In this document: one piece after another, positions 17,501 through 22,008 of the stretch
Position numbering within the stretch: position 1 is the first letter of the stretch
Layout: each line of letters begins with the position of its first letter
NCBI GenBank assembly: GCA_050115015.1
Contig: JASFRI010000022.1
Span: 1-22,008, forward strand
From: JASFRI01 sp050115015
GTDB lineage: Bacteria > Acidobacteriota > Polarisedimenticolia > CBDVAL01
Direction: 5' to 3'
DNA length: 22,008 nt
The notes under the pieces: model-generated
What the model was told of the DNA's origin: nothing
What the model saw: the letters and a program-made list of their open reading frames with translations, nothing else
Databases searched by the model: none
Position numbers and translations under genes: made by a program

Positions 17501-18756
17501 GCCTCGATCTGCTGGGCTACGAACTGCTGGCGGATCCGGCGCTGCGGCTGACCCTGCCCGCCCCGGCGGCCCCCGCCGACCTGGCCGCGGTGGGGGACAA
17601 CGGCGTGGTCCACCTGTCCTGGACCGCCAGCACCGACCCGGTGGCGGGCTACCGGATCTACCGCAGCGAGGCGCCGGACACGGGCTACGCCCCCGTGACC
17701 CCGGGGCCCGAGCCCGGCACCTCCTTCGACGACGACACCGTGGTGAACGCCACGACCTACTACTACGCCGTCGTGGCGCTCGACGCCGACGGGTTCGAGA
17801 GCGGCTGGTCCAACCGCAACACGGACTGCGACGTCTCGGGCCCCGACTGCGTCCAGGCCACCCCCGTCAATCCGTTTCCGCCGTCGCAGCCCCAGGGGGT
17901 GACCGCCGCCCCGGCGCCGACCTCCTTCGACCGTGTGCGGGTCGCCTGGGACGAGAACCCGGAGGGGGACATCGCGATCTACCGCGTGCACTTCGGCGAC
18001 GCCCCGGGCGCGAGCGACGGCTTCGTCGAGGTGGGCGGATCCGAGACCGAGGCGTTCATCCAGCCCCTGGCCACCGGGATGACGTATTACTTCGCGGTGG
18101 AGGCGGAGAACACCGGCGGGCTGGTCTCGCCCCGCTCCGTCGAGGTCACCGCGGTCCCGGGCCTCATCCTCGGTGTGCGGCCGCCCGCCGCGGTGGAGGA
18201 CCTGCTCGTGGAGCCCGCGGCGGGGGACCCCGCATCGCTGGACCTGCGCTGGGCGCCGGTGACCACGGACATCCACGGCCTCGGGACGACCATCGTCTCC
18301 TACGAGGTCTACCGCGGCGCGACGCCGACCTTCCTCCCGACGGAGGGGGCCCCCCTGGCCTCCGTCGCCGCGCCGGCGATCACCTGGCGGGACGCCGGCG
18401 CCGCGGCCGCCCCCGGAAACCTGTTCTACCTGGTCGTGGCGGTGGACGACGCGGGGTTCCGCTCGCCGCTGGGCCTGGACCTCCCCGCCTCCATCACCGA
18501 TCTGCAGGTGACCGACGCGGGCGGCGGGCTCGACCTGGTCTGGACGCCCGTCACGATGACCGTGGGCGGCCTGCCCTTCCAGGTGGATCACTACGAGGTC
18601 CACGGCGCGACGACACCGGTGGGCCGGGCCGCGGCGAACGGCGCGACGCTCCTCGGTACGACCACCGCGGCGGCGTTCTTCCACGCGCCGCCGTCGTCAC
18701 CCTTCTACTATACTGTCCTGGCCGTGGACTCCCGGGGCTCCAAGAGCCCCTTCTGA
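14527..18756 (+). CDS. Secreted gingipain-like (C25) cysteine protease with fibronectin type III repeats
   Basis: The protein is about 1409 residues. The N-terminus has a signal peptide (RRVLAALLPLLLPGLLAAA, cleavage likely after LAAA). Residues to about 600 form a propeptide-like beta region. The protease core has YMGHGNFTGW (catalytic His about 881) and IIENCLSGGFAW (catalytic Cys about 915), the His-Gly and Asn-Cys motifs of peptidase family C25, preceded by FVLFLGDGTVDYRD. From about 1013 four fibronectin type III-like domains follow (VHLSWTASTDPVAGYRIYRS, VRVAWDENPEGDIAIYRVHF and two more). I see no typical type IX sorting domain at the C-terminus. The start is uncertain; GTG 14527 is chosen for the signal peptide and promoter. 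Likely extracellular or surface-bound. Its closeness to the RiPP genes may be chance, as it seems to have its own promoter. Confidence 0.85.
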   Translation: MFLLSSCCSSGPTRRVLAALLPLLLPGLLAAADRPAEVVSSDPSATVLRLAPREPVRLVPVPGTRYQRATIPGFGEAGAVGAPALPVWTGRVALPPGSVPSLEILDVTRTSLGPVHPAPVPTRDVLSVPEDGRPLRPGVDFRTVLREDPAAYAAPAPVVELGRQGQLRHQRYVEVIYRPLALEGGELVLRRARVVVHHRSPEAAVPRTTAAESGWEGLYREAILNYEAGRGLRSRPAPGRPEAAAAAGPRLKIRVAADGLYRLSQTALAAASPALAATDPAGWRLRNRGLEIPIRIVGDADAVLEPGEYVEFVGRGRHEPDMELEADLGFGLLLYRETDVGGTNVYVLTGEPGSGSRVGTLDGAPDAISPLPAEPDYEDTVRFEQETVFLPLIGDDAWYWGPRSNSLDVGGTTKPATRNLSLALPGLTGDAVPATVRLALRGVTSLSAVDPDHVISIRLNGSSAPDLVFDGDTAATAEVVVDQAADLTDPTDLEFTAEPVFNGPSEVTNEVILDHAEVTYRRDFSAPSGLLEFTVPDGDLGFTVTGLPDGDVVAYDLSVPVGAGTHPAPARLTGLDIAGGPPFSASFEIHPLGTGERTILVTAAAGRTALAGPDLVEDTPSSLSDPANGAGYLILTEPDLIDTTPGSAFSQFVDRREAQGYPVTVAFVEDIFDEFADSLPGPEGIRAFLGHVFQNWTGWDADGDLVPDPPRFVLFLGDGTVDYRDRFDYTGLPQPFFDGVPTSILYVEGSVLAWFSSDVWMTAVSGDDYLPEFLHGRLSTRSAAETEDVFSKLLDYETAPESGPWRSHALAITDRGILPSSTAEFERIVGELETDYIAPPFTVESLFYDRDFGGQGNQAAMHQAIQDAVDGGAALLEYMGHGNFTGWGLDGLYSTSDVPLQANGDRQPMMIIENCLSGGFAWHVAPGMGEAWTLTPGRGAIGAFAPAGLSSTLVGEPVVDAIYGAMFGPPKTRTAGELAALGLLALDGQGSRLDLLGYELLADPALRLTLPAPAAPADLAAVGDNGVVHLSWTASTDPVAGYRIYRSEAPDTGYAPVTPGPEPGTSFDDDTVVNATTYYYAVVALDADGFESGWSNRNTDCDVSGPDCVQATPVNPFPPSQPQGVTAAPAPTSFDRVRVAWDENPEGDIAIYRVHFGDAPGASDGFVEVGGSETEAFIQPLATGMTYYFAVEAENTGGLVSPRSVEVTAVPGLILGVRPPAAVEDLLVEPAAGDPASLDLRWAPVTTDIHGLGTTIVSYEVYRGATPTFLPTEGAPLASVAAPAITWRDAGAAAAPGNLFYLVVAVDDAGFRSPLGLDLPASITDLQVTDAGGGLDLVWTPVTMTVGGLPFQVDHYEVHGATTPVGRAAANGATLLGTTTAAAFFHAPPSSPFYYTVLAVDSRGSKSPF

Positions 18757-18816
18757 GCCTCTCCGCCGGGGAAGGGCCATCGTGCTCGCGAGGAGGCTCG
18801 CCGCGGCCGGAGGGCC

Positions 18817-19413
18817 GTGACCCATCCCGACCCGAAGGACCCGGAGCTCCAGGCGCTGGTGGAGCGGGCCAAGCAGGGCGATCCCGGGGCCTACCGGGAA
18901 CTGCTGGACCGCTACGAGTCGCGCGCCCTGGGGCTCGCCCGCCAGCTCGGGCTGGGCCGGGAGGACGCGCAGGACGCGGTGCAGGACGCGTTTCTCAAGC
19001 TCTTCCGTTACGTCCACCGCTTCCGCAGCGGCGAGTCCTTCACGAACTGGTTCTACCGCATCGTCGTCAACGCCTCCCACGACCAGCTCCGTCGCGCGCG
19101 CCGCTCCCGCACGGTCTCCCTGGAGGGGGAGGCGGGACGGCGCGCGGCGCAGGTCGTGGATCCGGAAGGGGACCCGGCGGATCCCGCCGAGGCGGGCCGG
19201 CTGCGGGAGCGGGTGCTGGTGGCCCTGCGCTGCCTGTCGCCCCAGGAGCGCGCCGCCTACGTCCTGCGGGATCTGCAGGGGCTGGAGACCCTGGAGGTGG
19301 CCCGCGCCCTGCGGGTGACCCGGGTCACCGTCCGGCGGCACGTCTCGAACGCGCGGAGGAAGCTGCGGGAGCGGCTGGAGGGTCAGTTCCCGGAGCTGTT
19401 CCGGGAGGACTGA
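18817..19413 (+). CDS. ECF (RpoE-like) RNA polymerase sigma factor
   Basis: The 198-residue protein has region 2 (LLDRYESRALGLARQL, EDAQDAVQDAFLKLFRYV and FTNWFYRIVVNASHDQLRR, which contact -10 DNA and core polymerase) and region 4 (LSPQERAAYVLRDLQG, with the helix-turn-helix LEVARALRVTRVTVRRHVSNARRKL). Region 3 is absent, as in ECF factors. The GTG start is the only one before region 2, but the GGAGGG site (18809-18814) is just 2 bases away, so the start is not certain. The frame stays open back to the protease stop at 18756. No anti-sigma gene lies next to it; the nearest one-TM protein is at 21197. The 3' end overlaps the convergent membrane protein gene by 31 bases. Confidence 0.92.
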   Translation: MTHPDPKDPELQALVERAKQGDPGAYRELLDRYESRALGLARQLGLGREDAQDAVQDAFLKLFRYVHRFRSGESFTNWFYRIVVNASHDQLRRARRSRTVSLEGEAGRRAAQVVDPEGDPADPAEAGRLRERVLVALRCLSPQERAAYVLRDLQGLETLEVARALRVTRVTVRRHVSNARRKLRERLEGQFPELFRED

Positions 19414-20834
19414 TCCCCGTCGGCGGCGCCGGAGCGCAGCACGGCGAAGGCGATGGCGGCCACCGCCGCGAGCAGGGACAGGGCCCTGCCCGCGATCCGC
19501 GGCGGGGTCTCCCGCAGCTCGAGCTGCACCCGGTGCAGCCCGGCGGGCACCGGGATCTCGAGGGTGCCCTCGACGGGGTGCGTCGCCGCCGCGACGGGGC
19601 GGTTGTCCACGGTGACCGTCCACCCCGGGAAGGCGAGCACGGGGGAGCGGAGCACCGCCGCCGCGGGACAGTCGACGTCCGCGAAGTGCTGATCGCTCCC
19701 GGAGCGCAGGTTGCCCAGATTGCACGGTCCCGGCAGGAGGAACGTCCCCTGCGTCGGCGGGGGGAGACGGTGGACCGGGGCCGGCACCGGTGCGGGGAGC
19801 GCGGCGGGCGCGCCCCCGCCCAGCAGCGCGACGCCGATCGCCCCCGCGGCGACCGCGGCGGTGGCCCCGAGGGCGCCGGCCGTGCCGCGCGCCATGCCGA
19901 CGATACCCGCCGCGGCCAGCCCGAGGGCGAGGACCCCCGCCACCGTCAGCCCTCCCGCCGGGCTCAGGGCCGCACGGAGACAGGTGAGGAGCAGAGCCAC
20001 CAGCGCGACGATCCACGCCCCGCGGTGCCGGGCCCCGCTCGCCCGTCCGGAGAGCCCGAGTGCGGCCGCCGCGACCAGCGTCGCGGCGGCGAGGGCCAGG
20101 GCCGGGATCGGGATCGGGCCCGGGGAGGGCGGGGGGGCCGGCCGGACGGCGCCCCGCTCCATCAGCGCCGGCAGCCAGTGGTAGGCGGTGAGGCCCGCCG
20201 CCGCCGCCACGGCACCCGCCAGGGCCGAACGACCGGCCGCCGGCGCCAGCACTGCCGCCAGGGCCAGCACCACCACCAGCTCCGGGAGGCCTCCGGTGCC
20301 CAGGGCGAGATAGACCCCGGCGATCCCGGCGACCGCCAGCAGCCAGCGGCCCGCCGCGGGCAGCCCGCGGGCCCCGATCAGCGCCAGGAGCCCCGCGGCG
20401 GCGGCCAGCAGCGCGTCCGGCCGCGGCGCCGCACCCGCCGGGACCAGCGCGACGGTGGCCGCCAGCGCCAGCGCTTCCCTGTCCCCCCAGAGCTCGTCGC
20501 CGAGGCGCAGCGCGGCACCCGCGGCGGCGAGGGCGGCGAGCGCCGTCCCGAGGCGGACCGCGGCGGCGCCGCCGAGACCCGCGAAGACCAGCAGGCCCAG
20601 CACGTAGGGGCCGGCCTGTGGCCGGAAGAGGAACAGCGGGGATCCGTGCCCTCCCAGTGCGCCGGGGGCCCACTGCAGGAGCCACTGGCCGGTCTCCAGG
20701 CACCTGCCGGCCTCCAGCGCCAGGCCGGCCTCGCCGGGCGGAGGGGGGCCGGCGAGCGCGACGGCCAGCGCCGCCAGCGCGACGGCCGCGAGGGCGGGCC
20801 GGAGGTGGCCGGGGGATGCGTGGGCGTCGGGCAC
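19383..20834 (-). CDS. Multi-pass membrane protein, YfhO-like
   Basis: The 483-residue, very Ala/Leu/Gly-rich protein has around ten hydrophobic segments up to about residue 350, then a soluble domain, then a last TM helix (RALSLLAAVAAIAFAVL). The soluble part contains FPGWTVTVDNRPVAAA and LEIPVPAGLHRVQLELRE, the 'PGW...vD...vp.G.H.v' pattern of YfhO-type membrane proteins, which are related to GT-C glycosyltransferases that use polyprenyl-linked sugars. It is shorter than usual YfhO proteins, and I do not see a clear catalytic Asp motif near the N-terminus, so the activity is unproven. The start is GTG at 20834, with GGGAG about 11 bases upstream. It is convergent with the sigma factor gene. 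Confidence 0.75.
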   Translation of the reverse strand: MPDAHASPGHLRPALAAVALAALAVALAGPPPPGEAGLALEAGRCLETGQWLLQWAPGALGGHGSPLFLFRPQAGPYVLGLLVFAGLGGAAAVRLGTALAALAAAGAALRLGDELWGDREALALAATVALVPAGAAPRPDALLAAAAGLLALIGARGLPAAGRWLLAVAGIAGVYLALGTGGLPELVVVLALAAVLAPAAGRSALAGAVAAAAGLTAYHWLPALMERGAVRPAPPPSPGPIPIPALALAAATLVAAAALGLSGRASGARHRGAWIVALVALLLTCLRAALSPAGGLTVAGVLALGLAAAGIVGMARGTAGALGATAAVAAGAIGVALLGGGAPAALPAPVPAPVHRLPPPTQGTFLLPGPCNLGNLRSGSDQHFADVDCPAAAVLRSPVLAFPGWTVTVDNRPVAAATHPVEGTLEIPVPAGLHRVQLELRETPPRIAGRALSLLAAVAAIAFAVLRSGAADGDQSSRNSSGN

Positions 20835-20885
20835 CGGTTCGGGTCTCCCGGCGCGCTCCGGCGCCGCGGGGTCGGAAACCGCCCC

Positions 20886-20914
20886 ATCCTAGGCGAGGAC
20901 GCCGTCCTGGTCCA
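20886..20914 (-). promoter_or_regulatory. Possible promoter of the membrane protein gene
   Basis: On the minus strand TGGACC (20914-20909), a 17-base spacer and TAGGAT (20891-20886) lie about 50 bases before the GTG. The spacer holds the inverted repeat AGGAC-GCC-GTCCT (20896-20908), which could be an operator. Matches to consensus are only 4 of 6 in each box. Confidence 0.35.
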
Positions 20915-21196
20915 GTTCCATGGTGGTGCGAAGCCTGTGGAGCCCATCGGGCGCCGCGGGTCCCCGCGGAGCGCAGACCGCGTCCGGTGGCCGCGGCCCG
21001 TCGCGCCGGGCGGGTTCCGGCGGGGCAGGCGGTCGCTGCGATGCAAATCATTGATCGTTAGACATTTAACCTGTGTCGGTGGCATCGGCGCCGGGCCGAG
21101 CAACAATTTCCGCACCACCCTGTGAGGATTCGATTGAACGCCCGGCGACCCGGGGAGGTAGAACAGGACAGAAGGCGACGTTCAGGAGGGCTCGAT
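20915..21196. other. Divergent intergenic region with an AT-rich island
   Basis: No gene is supported here; the frame that opens at 21122 lacks a ribosome binding site and is better read as the leader of the gene at 21197. Positions 21041-21074 are clearly AT-rich against the surrounding sequence (ATGCAAATCATTGATCGTTA and beyond), which often marks a promoter or protein binding region. I could not pair a good -35 and -10 in it. Confidence 0.4.
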
Positions 21197-21697
21197 ATGA
21201 CCAAGACCTCGAAGACGCAGGGCACGGAGGCGATGGCGGCGCGGATCCGCGCGGCCCTGGAGCCGTCCGGGCCCGAGGTCCTCAGCCCGGCGCGCCGCCG
21301 GGCGGTTCTGGCGGACGCGGGCCGGCCGCGGCGAACGGGCTGGCTGTCCATCCCGGCGCTCCGGCCCTCCTGGGCCCTGGCGGCGGCGGCGGCCCTCGTG
21401 GCGGTGATGGTGGCCCCGCTGGCGTTCCGGGGTGTCGGTCCGGCGCCGGCGGTGAGCGAGATGGCCCCGGCGGCGGTTCCGGTCTCCGTGGAAGGGCTGG
21501 AGGTCCTGTCGGACGGCGATCACGTGGTCCTGCGCTGGAAGGCCTCCGGGGCCGGGAGCTACCGCGTGATCCGGGCGACGGACCCGCGGCAGCTGGCGGC
21601 GGGGGAGGGGGAGGTGATCCGGGGGACGACCTGGACGGACCCCGAGCGGAACGGCTCGGCCGTGGTGTTCTACCGGGTCGAGCAGCTGGCGGGATGA
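21197..21697 (+). CDS. Hypothetical one-TM protein with fibronectin-like outer domain
   Basis: The 166-residue protein starts at ATG 21197 with an ideal AGGAGGG site (21184-21190); the longer frame from 21122 has no such site. Residues 1-65 are charged and probably cytoplasmic (MAARIRAALEPSGPEVLSPA). One TM helix follows (about 68-88, ALAAAAALVAVMVAPLAF). The outer part ends in a beta-rich segment with VEGLEVLSDGDHVVLRWKAS and VIRGTTWTDPERNGSAVVFY, which reads like one fibronectin type III domain. The topology recalls anti-sigma factors, but the zinc-binding HxxxCxxC motif is absent and the sigma gene lies 1.8 kb away, so that role is only a possibility. I recognise no named family. Confidence 0.7.
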   Translation: MTKTSKTQGTEAMAARIRAALEPSGPEVLSPARRRAVLADAGRPRRTGWLSIPALRPSWALAAAAALVAVMVAPLAFRGVGPAPAVSEMAPAAVPVSVEGLEVLSDGDHVVLRWKASGAGSYRVIRATDPRQLAAGEGEVIRGTTWTDPERNGSAVVFYRVEQLAG

Positions 21698-21959
21698 AGA
21701 GCGTGTCCACTTTCAAGGACAGTTCCTGGCAGCCGGCGGTGACGAGCCGCGTTGCCGCCGGGGCGCTTCCGGGCACCCCCCCGGGAAGCGAAAACGTCCT
21801 TGACACTCCAGATGCTTCGCGGTATATGGAAGGGGCTATCGCCCCGAACGTCTACCGCGAAGAGGCTTTCCTGATTTGGGGCTGCCACCGTCGGTGGGGG
21901 AACGGCGGCGGGCGGTCGCTTTTTCGCGGAGGCGACTCCGTACTCTTGGGAGGATGTTC
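21698..21959 (+). other. Intergenic region with a long predicted 5' leader
   Basis: After the stop at 21697 there is a hairpin (about 21764-21790, CGCTTCCGGG against CCCGGGAAGCG with one bulge) just before the promoter at 21800. The predicted leader from about 21835 to 21959 is some 125 bases. It begins with GGGGC-TATC-GCCCC (21832-21845) and contains CCACC/GGTGG (21885-21897). No known riboswitch core was recognised. No gene is supported. Confidence 0.45.
21800..21828 (+). promoter_or_regulatory. Consensus promoter of the last gene
   Basis: A -35 TTGACA (21800-21805), a 17-base spacer and -10 TATATG (21823-21828) predict a start near 21835. The element closely matches the RiPP operon promoter at 11078-11106, including TTCGC in the spacer, so both may answer to the same factor. 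Confidence 0.75.
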
Positions 21960-22008
21960 ATGAACCGGAAGATGAAGTGGGTGGCCGCGGCTGCGGTCGC
22001 AGTGCTGT
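21960..22008 (+). CDS. Start of an exported protein, cut by the window end
   Basis: Only 16 codons are visible: MNRKMKWVAAAAVAVL, a positively charged start and an Ala/Val-rich hydrophobic stretch typical of a Sec signal peptide. ATG 21960 has GGGAGG (21948-21953) 6 bases upstream, better placed than for the in-frame ATG at 21954. The product is unknown. It has its own strong promoter and long leader, which suggests an abundant or regulated exported protein. Confidence 0.6.
   Translation, partial: MNRKMKWVAAAAVAVL

Noticed and set aside
14539..18684. A 1381-codon open frame antisense to the C25 protease
   Set aside because: Stop-free antisense frames are common in very GC-rich genes. The composition (Arg, Gly, Asp, His, Val) is that of a mirrored codon pattern, and no domain is visible.
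21197..21697. A classic zinc-binding anti-sigma factor for the ECF sigma gene
   Set aside because: The HxxxCxxC motif is absent and a gene on the opposite strand lies between the two. Only the one-TM layout fits.

Overview
The window is very GC-rich, with strong G/C preference at third codon positions. It carries typical genes of a Gram-negative-like bacterium: a class A penicillin-binding protein, UvrB and UvrC, an ECF sigma factor and a secreted C25-type protease. The mix of large TPR proteins, a LipM/LplA-like acyltransferase paired with a tiny partner, a TIGR04283-like glycosyltransferase and a C25 protease with fibronectin repeats would fit Acidobacteriota or another deep-branching diderm lineage. 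That placement is a guess from gene content. I see no tRNA, rRNA, insertion sequence, CRISPR array or phage gene.

Layout. Positions 1-1828 hold the end of a TPR protein. Positions 1829-2443 have no gene but are rich in hairpins and end in a strong intrinsic terminator, so a structured RNA is possible. Next come a LipM/LplA-like acyltransferase and a 72-residue helical protein (2547-3568), then a PBP1A-type enzyme on the minus strand (3632-6379). Overlapping divergent promoters at 6348-6412 separate PBP1A from an operon of a frameshifted glycosyltransferase, uvrB and uvrC (6449-11011), whose genes overlap by 4 bases at each junction.

Positions 11078-14312 hold the most interesting part. A good sigma-70-type promoter precedes an S26-like protease, an HPr-kinase-related kinase, a PqqD-like chaperone, a radical SAM protein with a reduced SPASM-like C-terminus, and a 38-residue peptide. 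The peptide is too short to be obvious in standard gene calling. It has a YxxP leader motif, an A-x-A site, two Cys and a C-terminal Ser. This looks like a complete small pathway for a ribosomally made, modified peptide (RiPP) that combines radical SAM chemistry, possible phosphorylation and leader cleavage. I do not recognise it as a named class.

After two strong hairpins comes a 1409-residue secreted gingipain-like protease with about four fibronectin type III domains (14527-18756), then an ECF sigma factor (18817-19413). The sigma gene overlaps tail-to-tail with a YfhO-like membrane protein on the minus strand (19383-20834). The window ends with a one-TM protein (21197-21697) and the start of an exported protein (from 21960). 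The promoter of that last gene closely resembles the RiPP operon promoter, down to part of the spacer.

Most promoters I found by eye have a 17-base spacer, which supports a conventional housekeeping sigma factor. All assignments come from reading motifs; no database search was run.
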